A stretch of DNA of 64,000 bases. It comes from Chlorops oryzae. Taxonomy: Eukaryota > Arthropoda > Insecta > Diptera > Chloropidae. How positions within the stretch are numbered: position 1 is the stretch's first letter; each line of letters opens with the position of its first letter. The notes beneath the pieces were generated by a model, which was given only the letters and a program-made list of their open reading frames with translations, was not told the origin of the DNA and searched no databases. Shown in pieces: positions 21,823-33,480 of this stretch. The DNA is taken from positions 55,164,555-55,228,554 of the forward strand of contig CM035807.1 of the NCBI GenBank assembly GCA_020466095.1. Reading direction: 5' to 3'. The translations under genes were made by a program, and so were the position numbers.

Positions 21823-22289
21823 TATTGGAATATGATAAAATAAGAGCCGTGAGTGAGATTGAAATGTATACGACAAGACTATTGTTATTTACACAATTTT
21901 TTATTATCAATGTTAGATTCTGAGATAGAATTTATTTTAAATTTCGAACGTAATTGCAACCTTTTGGCCCTTCGCCTTTCCTTTATCCTACCCTGGAGAT
22001 GAAATTTAAGGAAGAAGGAGAGTTATTGTTTTGTATAAACAATTATACGTAAATACTTAAATTTTTAAAAATTTTTAAGATTTTTGTTGAAATGGAATAT
22101 TTGTAATTATTCCTTCGTGATTGAAAAGCGTCAGTGTAAGTAGAATATATAATATATATTTAAAAAAATTGGATATTAAGAACTGTAATTTTATTTCGGT
22201 TAAATAGAAAATGGCAATATTATATGTATTATACACATCAGCACGTACCATTTTCGGTATCCGAGGCCCGGAATGAACTAAAAATTTTA

Positions 22290-22462
22290 CAGTCGACTCT
22301 CGTTAATTCGAAACTCGAAGGACTCTTAAAATATAACAAATTATCGAGTTTTTTAACTAACAAGAGTCGAATGTGAAAATAATTTTTGTAGAGAGCTCGT
22401 GATCACTTGGAATTATAGAGAGGTTCGAATTATCGCAGATTTGAATTAACGAGAGTCGACTG
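22290..22462. mobile_element. Pogo/Tigger-like MITE, uninterrupted copy
   Basis: 173 bp from CAGTCGACTCTCGTTAATTC to AACGAGAGTCGACTG, flanked by TA at 22288-22289 and 22463-22464. It serves as the empty-site reference for the nested copies at 21493-21822, because it reads straight through the point where those are interrupted. Confidence 0.85.
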
Positions 22463-23479
22463 TATATAAATAATTTAAAAAAGAAATAAAGTTATTTAAA
22501 ATAGTAACGAAAACATAACTGGAAAGTCTTATTTATTAAAACAAATTAAAAACATCTAACTTCATTTACAGTCTCCACATTTATTTTTTAATTTCAAGTG
22601 GCTCTGACCCCATGCGGCTTATTAAGGGTTTAGAAATTGATTTCTAATTTGTAATGTCTAATAAGGAGTAAGATTTAAAAACTTTTTAATAGACTCCTTT
22701 CTTTAGGAGTGATCCAATAAATAATAAAACGGTTAAAAAAGAAATTTCCTGCAAAAAAATATAGTTTTTCATACCTGATTTGACTTCTTTCTTTCTAAAA
22801 CAACAGTGAAGTAGTTTTGAATCCACCCAAATATAAGTAAAACATATTTAGTACCAAACAGAAAGAAATTCAATAAGGACTGCTACAAAAGAAATAAAAA
22901 ATCAACCAACGAAGTCAAATACAAATACAAAAATTTGTATGCGAAAATGATCATTGAAGTGTACAAAACTTTTTAACAGAAGATTTTACGCATAACTGCT
23001 CACATTGTTCAGTGAGCGAAAATTTTTTTTTCCACGCCCGGAAACATTTTTGGTACCAAAGTGACGGAAACTTTACATGGGTAAAAAATTAAAATAAAAG
23101 AAATAATTAACTAATTTTTATTGAAAAAATAGGTCTTAAAATCCAAAAAGTCGTAAATATTAAAATTTTACCGCTTTACCGCACCTTATATTTAATCGAA
23201 CAACCCAAATGACCTGAAAAAGTTGTCGTGTTACCTAATATACATTTTTGGAAATTAACAGCCTTCAAAGTCAACAAAAACATAATTTTTTCCATAAATA
23301 TCGAAAATTATGAAATTTGGGTAACTTTTACACCCTGTAACACACCCTGTGTAGTGCGCAGCATTAAAACTTTTTGCCCTACTTAAAGCCCACTACCTAT
23401 GCAATACCTGGTCCAAATACCTAGTCTTAATCCGTTTTTACCAAAGATACAGAATTAAGTGACGCTAGCAAAGCAAAAT

Positions 23480-24480
23480 CGGACACTGTGCAGCGGCGCG
23501 CAGTTCAAGACGTGTTATAGATTCTTTCTTGAGGGCTGCAACCCTCGATTTCGATAACATCAGATTCGATACAGTTTTTTTATTCTTCTTGATGACCTCA
23601 TATATGACTGCGCCATGAGCTTTCGTAGATGCATCAGGAAATCCATGAAGAGTCAGCTTAGATGTTTATTCATACCCGAACCAACGCGGGATTGTCATAC
23701 GCTCCACCTCAGTTGCCTCAGCGAATATGCCTTCCGTTATGAGCCTTAACGATTCTGGAAGAACCGAATCCTAGAAAATTTTAGCTTCCCAGACTTGTAT
23801 CAATAAAATTTTTACTCTAATGACAAATGAAGACACTAGTGCTTTAGGATCATAAAGTCTTGCCGTGACACCCAGAACCGTACGCTTTATCCATAGTGAA
23901 GTCGGCAGTGGTGGAAGCTTAAATGTAAGCTCATCCGTTTTTGTGTTCCATTTTTACCCCAAAACTGAAGTCTACATTATTACTGAGATCTACGTCTTCC
24001 TTTAAAGACTTCGGATCAAGCATTGCTTGAGTAGCAATAGAGTTTGACCCCAATTTGGTCAGCTCAAAACCACCAGTCGCCAAAAATTCTCTCATTTCTT
24101 GACACAGATGTAACAGTTCTGACTCCTTGTCAGCCCTACCAGACAATCATCCATATAAGAGTTGATTTATACGGCTTGAGCACCAAGAGGCCACAAGGAG
24201 GCATTATTCTAAGCACACTGTTGCATCGTTCTCACAGCGCAAAATGGAGCCGAAATTATTCCGAAAGTCACACGAGTCAACCAGAACTCTGAAATCCCGC
24301 CCGCCTTGTTGCGCCAAAATATTCGCTGTGAATCCCAATGATCTGTCTAAACATGATATTGGGAGTAGACTGATGGATTTGTAAAAATCAAATCTGGCAG
24401 CACCGGTAAATTTGAATTTAACATTTCTTGCACGGCCGTATCAACATTAGGGTAGCAGCGACAGCTGCCCTCCTCTAAAT
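23480..24480 (-). pseudogene. BEL/Pao reverse transcriptase and RNase H, minus strand
   Basis: Reading leftwards, VTFGIISAPFCAVRTMQQC and INSYMDDCLVG (catalytic YMDD) lie near 24280-24130. GGFELTKLGSNS (23931-24146) follows, then KTLGV-type and LPPLPTSLWIKRTVLG segments, and HGFPDASTKAHGAVIYEVI of the RNase H near 23680-23590. These are BEL/Pao hallmarks. The gene is spread over several frames with stops. Its continuation is at 20620-21315. Confidence 0.78.
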
Positions 24481-24834
24481 GTTGACTACTTAGAATAGGC
24501 CACACAGGAGACTAAGTATTCTTATCTTTTTCCTCCCCAGCTGAAATTCTGCGCACGCCCGTTTTCTTCCCCTTTCTTGAGAAAAAGCTGCACATAAACA
24601 TGCAAAAAAATTCCATGACATTTTTGTTTTATTATGGAAGTTCATTTTCAAGAGTACATGACGGAAAGAGCGTGGCAAACGCCTTTTAGAATTTTTCGAA
24701 TGTAAGTTAAAATAACGGGTTTTCCCTTTAAATCTGGACTGCAGAAAAGCTTTGAAAAAACCTATTCATGATAAATATATTAAATGTATTTTATATCTTG
24801 GTAATAGTTGAACTCTGAAGAATATAAATACAAT

Positions 24835-25406
24835 TTACTGGCTCTCAATAACGCCGTTTCGTCGGATATTATCTAGACGATTGCTGGTGCTTTGCGCCAG
24901 GGTCTGTACAGCATCTAAGTAGATTTTCTTGAGACAAAACTTTATGCGGTTAATTAATTGGTTAACATTTTTGGCTGTCCAGTTTCCCGCATAGACCTTA
25001 GCTTTCAAAATAGACCAAGCCTCAATCGGACGAGCTTCGGGCACGTTATCCGGGTTATCGTCTTTCTCCACAAAGTTGATATTTTGCTCCCGCAAATACT
25101 GCACAACAGCCTCTGCGTAGTGGGAACTTGCGTCATCCGGCCAGAATAAATTCGCTTTTCAATAAAATGTTCATTTTCGGTCCAAAACCGAAATAGCTCA
25201 TGCGAATGCATATTTTCGCCATGCGCTATTTCATGGTGCCCTAAATTTACTTGTTTTCTTTGATGTAAAATGTGAAGTCTATTTTTCGGTTGCTTTTGAC
25301 TTCGAACCGACCTTGCGATCAGGAGCTCCAAGCAAACGGTAATATAAATTAAATCTCGTCTTAGCTTTGCTATCATAGAAAAAAAAGTATTCCTTTGCGG
25401 ATACAT
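24835..25406 (-). pseudogene. Second DD37E-like Tc1/mariner transposase fragment
   Basis: Overlapping minus-strand frames (25005-25406 and 24835-25104) give the catalytic C-terminus: FWPDDASSHYAEAVVQYLRE (Asp), then NVPEARPIEAW (Glu), 37 residues after the first Asp of the pair. A Phe expected after PIEA is missing. The C-terminal helices VNQLINRIKFCLKKIYLDAV are present. It is a different, more decayed family member than the one at 6812-8071. The N-terminus is scrambled and terminal repeats were not found. Confidence 0.75.
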
Positions 25407-25472
25407 ATATATAAAATTTCTTTCGTGATTTTATTCTGGCTAATTCTTGGTTTATTTATTTTTCTATATCGG

Positions 25473-25511
25473 TTACTTTGACTCGAATCGTCCTGGACGA
25501 GTCAAAGTAAA
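25473..25511. repeat. Short inverted repeat ACTTTGACTCG
   Basis: ACTTTGACTCG and its inverse CGAGTCAAAGT face each other across about 12 bp. This could be a transposon end joined to another or a small hairpin. Function unknown. Confidence 0.55.
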
Positions 25512-25581
25512 ATACATCCATTTACAGTCCACTTTTCGGAAAATCAATCATAGTTCAACACACACACATATCCATCTACAC

Positions 25582-26040
25582 TTAACAGACTGCATTGACT
25601 GATGTCCCTTCTGATATCTCAGTTGATGTCACAGCGTTCACTGATGTTTTTGGTTCAAGTATATTCGTATTTGCATTGGCTGCTTCGTAGGTCTTGCAGA
25701 TGTCGACAACCTTTGACAGCTGCTCATCTCTTCCGTCCAATAATTTTAGTTGTAGTTTTTTATCATAGACTCCCACAATTGTACGGTCACGTAGCATTCT
25801 CTCCTCAAAGGACTTGCCACATTCACACTTGAAATCGCAGCGACGCACTTGCGTGCGTGGCTCTGTTTCAAATTTCAGAAATGATTGTCTCTCTTTTTGT
25901 GTAATGACGTTGAATTCGTATGTTTCCATCGCTATATTACGTTGTGGCGAGCATTGTTGATCAAACCTTTCCAGCACCTCATTAAATGTTCTTTGTAAAG
26001 GGCATCTCCTGATCTAACTGATCCAAGCAATTATTCTTGT
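25582..26040 (-). pseudogene. Gypsy-type Gag fragment
   Basis: 131 residues with YEFNVITQKERQSFLKFETE, KSFEERMLRDRTIVGVYDKK and LSKVVDICKTYEAA. This is the capsid region of Ty3/gypsy Gag of the mag/CsRn1 style. The zinc knuckle that normally follows is missing. Upstream on the minus strand, at 26386-26398, TGGTGTCGGAGGT adjoins TTACA, which looks like a primer-binding site at the end of a 5' LTR. This is therefore probably the start of an element whose other genes are lost. Confidence 0.65.
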
Positions 26041-26398
26041 GTTCCATCATTCGGAAACAGCGTATTATAAATTTCCATTAGTTCCACCTAACCATATAAA
26101 TGTTGCTATTTTCGTCGGTTCTGGATCACCTGATTTCCCATTTGCAATTAAATATAGGTACCATGAAACTCCGTTTCCAGTTTGGCCATTCAGTGGCTAG
26201 ATTCAAACAATCCAACTCCGGCACCACGCGTTCATTTCCCGCTATTTTTCTTGATGTACTCAAAGACGAGTCTATTTGTGAAACCTAAGTATGTTGCGTC
26301 GTTTCCACAGAATTAAACTGTTGTCTGAAGAATTTTAATGTTGTTGAAATTCACGATTTTTGATCTCTCCCCATGAAAGCCTTTACCTCCGACACCAT

Positions 26399-27248
26399 GT
26401 AATGTGTAGGGTGTATTCTTATTGAGCCAAACAATTAACTTTAATTGGTATGTACATTATTGTGCACATATTGTGTTGTTACAGTTATGGGTGCTTATCA
26501 AAATATTACTAATGAGTAACTGATACTCATTACACTTGCTGCCATATATGTTGTATTTTACAGCTTATTGAAGTCAAAACAAGTTGAAGAGTAAGTTCTG
26601 ACTGATTTCTTTATTCAAAATGTTTCGTTTTTATACTATTTTGGATGTTTACAAAAATGCTTAAATAAAGGTTTCTTAAACAAAATCACTTACGTCTGCA
26701 ATATTCAAAGCAAGGGAAATTTGGCGATATATGAACATATATATTTTCATGCAAAAGTGGTCAATGAATCTAATTACACCAAACGCATCGAAGTATTGTT
26801 TATTTTATGGAATCAACAAGTGCATTCAAATCGCTATGTACTTTTGAGGTGACTTTAATTTGCACTGTGGTTATCGTGATCATAAGGCTTGAGCGAAGCG
26901 CATTAAACCATGTTAACAATCATGATACAAAGAGAGCAAGATAGCGCCACTTCGGGTACCGCTATTTTGTAGCATTCGCATTGTTGTTGTTTCCAATGCT
27001 AAAGTATCGTTGTGACCTTGGGCTCAACATGCAAAACAACAACAACGAAGCTCTCATTTTGTATTTGTGACATCATCGGGCTGAAGTAGCGCTATCTTGT
27101 TTTCTTGTATCATGGTTAAAAATATGATGCGCCGCGTGAGCTTCGGCAATTCTGAGTGCATTTGTTTATTATGCTGTTGCGTCGCGTGAGGTTCGGCGTT
27201 TTCATTGCGTTTGTTCGTTATGCTTTGATATGTCATTCGTTCACCACA
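26399..27248 (-). repeat. Probable gypsy LTR region with an inner inverted-repeat insertion
   Basis: The right edge (27248) reads TGTGGTGAACG on the minus strand, preceded by the purine run AAAGGAAGGGAGG. The left edge reads TTACA next to a TGGTGTCGG primer-binding-like site. The two edges look like the start and end of an LTR, but no second copy exists in the window to prove it. They may belong to two different elements. Inside, 26905-26960 and 27064-27118 are diverged inverted repeats built around CAAGATAGCGC and CATGATACAA. Confidence 0.45.
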
Positions 27249-27264
27249 CCTCCCTTCCTTTAAA

Positions 27265-28079
27265 AGAATGATATTTCAATATTCTGTGACCTCTTTTTTG
27301 AGCTATTTGGAGTCTTAATTTAACTTCCTTATTATATGCATCATGATTGTAGATAAGCTCAATTGTTGTATGTGCTAGAAATTCATACTTGAGTGGTTTT
27401 TTACCAAAAACTTATTTGAACGGGCAGTAACCTTGTGCTGTGGATGGGGTTGTGTTGTAACAATAAGTGAAATATTTTAACCACTCATCCCAATAAGTTT
27501 TTTCTGTTCATATATAAGTACGTTTGATGATGAAAGGGTGTGGACGTTCGATGTTCGATATTCAATAGTTTGCATAATTCTTCAAATACAGAATTTTTAT
27601 ATTCCGTTCCCATGTCGGTAATAATTGAGTTAACTTGACCAAAAGTGGGGATCAAATTATCAAAAATTCCCTTCGCTATTGTTTTAGCATGTTTGCTTGC
27701 TACTGGAATTGTAACCAGATATTTTGATAAGTCCCATAAAATTGTAATAGCGTATGCATTCCCATTTTCTGATGTAGGTAGTGGTCCTATTGTGTCAATC
27801 TGAACTATTTCGAAAGGTTAATAGGAGTGTCAGTAATTGTCATGGGGTCTTTATTATGGTTCACTGTTTTGTTTTTGTTACAGTGTATGCATTGTTTAAC
27901 GTATTTTTTAATGTCGCGTGGCATGTTTTTCCATTGGTAATATTGTTTTATTTTATTACTTGTTCGATTGATACGTGCGTGGCCACCCTTAAGAGGATCA
28001 TCGTGGTATTGCCTAGGTATCTTTTGTATGGATTCTTTCTCCGTAAAATTTTTAATTCTAGGAGTTATTCCAGTGATCA
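27265..28079 (-). pseudogene. Old gypsy (412/mdg1-like) integrase, interrupted copy
   Basis: Minus-strand frame 27805-28080 has the H2C2 zinc-binding module of a retroviral-type integrase (YHDDPLKGGHARINRTSN, then CIHCNKNKT). Leftwards the core continues in broken frames: TIGPLPTSENGNAYAITI, ITDMGTEYKNSVFEELC and the TSTPFHHQT segment. The element was split by the younger gypsy at 28080-36020, which duplicated ATCA. The upstream part of the same relic is at 36025-36431. Confidence 0.8.
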
Positions 28080-28504
28080 TGTAATGTCTTTTGACATTAT
28101 AAAATTAAAGATGTTTTTGTTTTTAATTTAATTTGTTTTATTTATGTTGAAGGCGAGTGGAACGCCTTTGTTGGTGATTCAACTTAGAATGAATATCGCT
28201 TAGAATTAACATTGCTTATTTATACAAGTTTCTAAAAGGCAGCGATCGATGGCTTGCGATCGCTGACTCAATGTGCTGATGGAAAAGGGTCACTTGCATT
28301 CTGTAAACAAAGAGCGTCGTGTTGCGCACGTTGCGGCATTGATTTCTTTTGGGTCAGAAATGCAATAGATTTCATTTGGGTCAAAGTGGAAAGCAAAAGG
28401 GTGTCCGGTTGCGGCACCAAAGAAGAATGCTAATAGCGCATGTCATAAGTGATCAAAGAAGAATGCAGGTAGGAATGTCGAGCAAGTGGCCATTATCCAT
28501 AACA
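28080..28504 (-). repeat. 3' LTR of the younger gypsy
   Basis: 425 bp, TGTTATGG...ACATTACA on the minus strand. It differs from the 5' LTR (35596-36020) at about five positions, roughly 1.2%, so insertion is fairly recent. The polypurine run lies just inside, at 28505-28516. Confidence 0.92.
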
Positions 28505-28785
28505 CCTCCCTTTTTAGGGAAAAGAAAATTTTAATTTTTTTTTTTGAAATTGCTTAAGTATTAATATTAATGTTGATTATGATGGTAATCGTTATTGTAA
28601 CTAAAATATGTGTTAATATTTTATTTAAATTTATTGAAACTTATATTTATCGAAACTTTAATTTATTGAAGTTTAAATTTGTTGGAACTTAAATTTATTG
28701 GAACTTAAATTTAATGAAAGAAAATATCTTAGTTTTTATGAAGATTTTTATTTACAATAATGGGTTTGTTCTTAAATTGAAATTT

Positions 28786-29706
28786 TTAAGCTAGTTTTAA
28801 TCTGTTTTTATGTACAATAATAGTTTTTGAATTGATATCGATTTTGCAGTTACCCATGTTATCTGTGCTTAGCACTTTATATGGACCTTTAAATGAATTA
28901 TCTAATTTATGACCAGCCTCGTTTTTGAGATAAACCATATCGTTTGTTTTAATAGTTTGAGGTTTTGATTTGAGGTCGTAATTTTCTTTTGATTTAAGTT
29001 TTGCTAATTCCAAAAATTCAATAGCTCTTTTTTGTGCTGTTTGTAGTTTAAATTTTAGTTCTGATTTGTAGTTGTCTATATTATATATGGGGTAGATTTT
29101 TCCATTTAGCATGAATTCGTAAGGAGTTACCGATTTACCAAATACGAGTTCAAATGGGGTGTACCCATGTGTTGTCGACGGTGTGGTGTTATAGCAATAA
29201 GTGAAATGTTTGAGCCAGTGATCCCAGTCTAGTTTATTTGTGGATAAATAGGATCTAATATATTCATTAAGTGTTCTATGGGATCGCTCCACCGTTCCTA
29301 AAGTTTCGTGGTGGTATGGAGTTGAGATGTTGTTTTGAATTTTTAATAGTTTACATATTGATGAAAAAATTTCATTTTTGAATTCTGTACCCATATCTGC
29401 TAAAATTTCTTTTACTGGTCCATAGACAAGTATGCAATTTTCAACTATTGCTTGAGCTATAATATTGGCTGACTTATTTGGAATCGCTACTGTGATAAGA
29501 AATTTAGTAAGGTCACAAATTATTGTTAGTGCATATTCGTTATCATTAAACGACTTTGGAAGTGGGCCTACAGTGTCGACTTGTATTAAATCAAAGGCTT
29601 TCGTTGGTGTATGTGTTTTTACAAGAGGTTCTATATGATTAGTACCTGTCTTGTTAAGTTTGCATTGGTGACATTTTTTAACATATGACCTCACGTCTGA
29701 TGTCAT
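28786..29706 (-). CDS. Gypsy integrase, catalytic core and C-terminal GPY/F module
   Basis: 306 open codons. The H2C2 finger ends in YVKKCHQCKLNKTG. The catalytic core has all three acidic residues: VDTVGPLPKSF (Asp), LADMGTEFKN (Asp) and LGTVERSHRTLNEY (Glu), in DD35E spacing. The C-terminus has DMVYLKNEAG and FKGPYKVL, the GPY/F module of gypsy integrases. In the family this enzyme inserts the cDNA and makes 4-5 bp duplications, matching the ATCA seen here. The upstream zinc-finger half is in another frame because of a one-base loss near 29800, so the full protein is not made. Confidence 0.88.
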   Translation of the reverse strand: MTSDVRSYVKKCHQCKLNKTGTNHIEPLVKTHTPTKAFDLIQVDTVGPLPKSFNDNEYALTIICDLTKFLITVAIPNKSANIIAQAIVENCILVYGPVKEILADMGTEFKNEIFSSICKLLKIQNNISTPYHHETLGTVERSHRTLNEYIRSYLSTNKLDWDHWLKHFTYCYNTTPSTTHGYTPFELVFGKSVTPYEFMLNGKIYPIYNIDNYKSELKFKLQTAQKRAIEFLELAKLKSKENYDLKSKPQTIKTNDMVYLKNEAGHKLDNSFKGPYKVLSTDNMGNCKIDINSKTIIVHKNRLKLA

Positions 29707-29738
29707 GTTTTTCCAAAAATAATGTCTTTTAATCTTTC

Positions 29739-30464
29739 CTAGTAGTCTCTTAATTCCTGGGTGGCCTCCCCATGTAGGACCATCATGGTATTTTGTAAGA
29801 CTTCATGTTTTTTATCAGCTGAAGTTATTTCAATGATTAAGGGTGTTATAGCAATGGTTACCTTTTTTAATATTTTATTGCCTATACTCTTGAATTCCTC
29901 TACGACGACGTGTTTAAATAAATTATCGTTGCTCGATATTTTTATAGAATTGAAATTTTCTTTGCCAACTAATGTTTCAAGTTTGGAAAATAATTGCGCT
30001 AGTTCAATCTTTCCATAAGCAAATAATTTTTCAATATTAAGTTCAAAGACTTTTCGTTTTCCATGGAATAATGATATAAATGAGGATTCGTTTAAATTAT
30101 TTTTAATGTTGGTGCACCTTTTTCTAATGAGTTTTAGGCTTGGTAACTTTTTAACTTCGTGTAAAGTTATTGTGTTGTATACACGCTGTTTAATTTCCTC
30201 GTTAGTTAATGAATTTGTTTTGTCTGGTAATTTGTCACTTTTTGATTTTGATCTAGTAACTACTTTAATTAATGCTGTATTTTCTTCTTTAATTCGCTTG
30301 ATTTTCCCAAAATCAATGCGAGATAAAGCGTCTGCGCCGCAATTGTCTTTACCTTTAATGTATTCAATTTCAAAATCGAATTCTTCGAGGTCGAGCCTCA
30401 TTCTAGTTAACTTTGAGGAAGGATTTTTCATGGCAAAAAGGTATGTTAGGGGTTTATGATCCAT
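29739..30464 (-). pseudogene. Gypsy RNase H C-terminus, tether and integrase N-terminus
   Basis: 241 codons starting at [19 protein letters not shown], the last RNase H motif, with [15 protein letters not shown] lysine-rich tether and the start of integrase follow. Near 29800 one A appears to be missing from a run, which shifts the frame just before the GGHPG part of the H2C2 finger. The RT palm, fingers and most of RNase H that should precede it are gone: the sequence upstream is protease. Confidence 0.82.
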
Positions 30465-30469
30465 GTAAT

Positions 30470-31228
30470 GTCTTTTGCCTGAAGAAAAACGTCTTTGTCT
30501 GTAATATTAATTATTCTAACGAAAGGGTTTTTTATATCTACTAAAGAGTTTCCTATGATTATGCCATCATCTAGTTCTTGATTTGGAATAAAGATATTTG
30601 GTTCAGTTGAATTAATTTGAATTGTTTTAATTACTTCTGATCTGGCTGGTATAGAGAGTACATTTTTCGAAGGGGAATCTGTTATTTCTATTTCTAAATA
30701 ATCAGTTCTATTAGGTCTTACTATGAACCAACTTAGGCCAGAATTTTGGTAGTCTAATATGCAATTGAACAGTTTTATAAAATCTAGTCCTATAATGCCA
30801 TTGCATGGTATTGGAAAAGTGTCATCGACAATTTGAAAATTATGGTCAAGCTCTGCTTGATTAATGAAAAGTGTAGCTTTTACAAATCCTAGAGTTTTAA
30901 TTGTACCATTTCCGATACCTCTGAGATTAAAAGTGTTGTTTTTATTTATTTCAATATTGTTATTTGGATTTTTGAAAATGCTTATCTCTGAGCCTGTGTC
31001 AATTAAAAAGGTAGAGACTGAATTGCTTAGCGACGATTTGATGTTAACATAGTTACTAAATGATAAGTTTATATGAAGGATTGAAACCGTATTTAATTTT
31101 GTGTGCTCCCCAGTTGGGCTTGCTGAGGGTGTTCTGAGTTTTCCGAAACTTCGGTTAGTCTTATATTTCGATTATAGTCGTTTCGTCCTCTATTATTGGA
31201 ATTTTGGTTGTATCTGTTCCCATTATTA
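30470..31228 (-). pseudogene. Gypsy gag C-terminus and aspartic protease, joined to a deletion
   Basis: Reading leftwards from 31228, an Asn/Arg/Gly-rich tail (NNRGRNDYNRN) ends gag. After a frame change the protease follows with the catalytic motif FLIDTGSEISIF, the flap-like LRGIGNGTI and the second-domain GIIGLDFI. It has no ATG of its own, as expected for a frame reached by ribosomal frameshift. The frame then reaches VFLQAKDIT and abruptly meets the RNase H tail at ACATTACATGG. The deletion removed the whole RT. Confidence 0.78.
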
Positions 31229-33480
31229 TTTCATTTCATTTCATTTATTTAGCTCAGTGTAAGTGCAATAAGAATGAATCTTTTTTAGCACACACGCAAA
31301 ATTATGATTCTAACACAAAAAAATTAATCAAAATTAAGTTAAGAGAAATTAAAAAGCAAAGAAAAGAAAGTAAGAGAAAGCTAAGTGAGAAAAAATTGAT
31401 ATGTGGACCACAATACTTTAAGTATGCGAGAAAAAAAAAAAAAAAAAAAAAACTATTAATAATAAGTAGATAAATAAATCAAAATAATATAAGAATATTT
31501 GTCTTATGTTAGCTCCGAATTGCTGAAATGCTGACGAATAGCCCGCCTAAATGTTACATCCCCCCCAATACATCTTAAGTTCACTGGTAGAGAGTTCCAC
31601 AATCTGATGGTACTGACAAAATAGAGTCGAGACGAGTTTGTATATTCAAACCTGGGTACAATCAGTTGCTTACTGCGGATTGATCTAGAGAAGCGCAGCT
31701 TTTCAAAGAGATACCCCGGCGTGCGGGAATTTAATAACTTATGCAAGAAAATACAGTTGTTGCCAAGCATGTAATTTTTGAGAGTGCAGCCCAGTAAGGA
31801 TCTACTCCACTCCGATACCCGATCAAATATCCTAAGGCCGTAGACATACCTGACAGCGCTATTAAAAGCAACTTGCAACGACTGTTGGGATGAAGAATCC
31901 AAAGTGCAAAAAAACGTTCTGGGAGTAGCATATAATAGGCATAATCAACTGTTTAACTAGTCTCCCCCGCACTTCCACTGGAGTAGCGTTAGAGAATCTC
32001 CTCAAATTCCGAAGGGCTGAGTATACTCGGCGAACTACAGAATTGATGTGGGTTTTAGCAGACAGGCTCGAATTGAGATGAAAACCCAGGTTAACGGTGC
32101 AATCAACAAACTTTAACGGAATCTCACCCACCAATAAGGAAGGAAGATTGATGCAGGAATTGTGACTCCTAGCGATAGGCAAGACAAATGACTTTTCAGC
32201 GTTAAGTTTTAGGCTGTTATTGGAAGCCCACATAAAAATACACTTTAGATCCTCATTAAGTCTGAAAGACAGGTCTTCAATTAGGCCTACAGGTCTCGCG
32301 AGGTAGAGCTGAAAATCATCTGCATAAGCATGCACTTTGGAGTTTTTCACAAGAGCGAATAAGTCATTTATGAACATGCAGAACAATAATGGGCCTAAAA
32401 TTGATCCTTGCGGAACACCAGACAATACCAACAAGAGATCAGAAAAGTTGTTTCCGACTTTAACTTTTTGGTATCTAGCATGCAAATAGCTTTGTATCAA
32501 TTTCACCGCTGTGTTACTGAAATTAAAGAAATTAGTCAACTTTTTACACAGGAGCGCGTGACTAACAGAGTCGAAAGCTTTCGAGAAATCTAATAGGCAG
32601 AGCAGTGTAACATAATTTTTATCATATTTCTCACGTATATCATCCAAAATCTTAATCAAAGCAGTCTCACAACTGTGGCCTGATCTAAAACCAGATTGGA
32701 AGACAGACAACAGATTGTTGCTGCTTAAATGGTCATTTATTTGCTTTGACATAATCCTCTCACAAACTTTAGACAAGCTGGGCAGGATGCTTATAGGTCT
32801 ATAATGAGATGCTTCAGTAGCAGACGCTTTTTTCGGAATTGGATTTACAATTGCCACTTTCCATAGGTCAGGAAAAGTCGATGTGGTTAAACAGTGGTTT
32901 ATTAGATGCGTGAAGGGACTAAGGATAAATGGTAGAATCAATTTAATAAATTTAATTGACATACCATCATGACCGGTTGCGTTCGATTTTACTTTTAAAG
33001 TACATTGTGCGACTTCATATTCGGACACTCCATAAAACTGAAAAGTAGCAGTATTATTAAGCTGGAGAGGGTTCTCGATGTTTAAGGGAATATCACTAAG
33101 GGTATTCCTTTCAGGGACAATCGACAGGAAGTATCTGTTCAATAAATTGGGGTCCAAGTTGCATTTAGACACTGCTTTATTGCAAATACCTAACTGTCGT
33201 ATATTAGACCAAAGCTTTGAGGATGTCTGTGAAACATCAAGTTTAGCCAGAAAATATCTTTTCTTTGAAGCACGAACAATGGCAACAGCTTGATTGCGAG
33301 AATACTTAAAGTTATTCCAATTTATCAAAGTTGGATTATGTTTCCATTTATTATGTCTCTTATTCCGCTCCCTAATCGCCCTTTTTACCTCAGCAGTGTA
33401 CCACAGACAAGCTGCATTGCTAATTCGTTTACGACGTAAAGGAACATTTTTCTCGAAAACTTCATGTATTTTCAACATAT
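31229..33480 (-). mobile_element. 5'-truncated CR1/jockey-group non-LTR element inside gypsy gag
   Basis: Inserted in the same orientation as gag. The RT motifs are FRPI-type YRPISILPSLSKV, LDFSKAFDSVSHALL (Asp), GVPQGSILGPLLFCMFIND and HAYADDFQLYL (YADD). A frameshift in an A/T run near 31900 moves the thumb to a second frame (31504-31902: SSSQQSLQVAFNSAVRYVYG to TIRLWNSLPVNLR). The 3' end is the short repeat (AAATG)n at 31229-31245. The endonuclease is missing. Exact clade is uncertain. Confidence 0.85.

Larger units (their letters stand above)
21316..23479. other. Segment interrupting BEL/Pao pol; AT-rich, contains MITEs
   Basis: About 2.2 kb lying between the RT/RNase H half and the RNase H-end/integrase half of one minus-strand BEL/Pao relic. 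Besides the pogo-like MITEs listed separately it is AT-rich, with no gene. Its own termini were not identified. Confidence 0.5.

Noticed and set aside
29761..30459. Plus-strand frames of 85 and 117 codons across the gypsy pol region
   Set aside because: They are antisense shadows of the well-supported integrase and RNase H frames.
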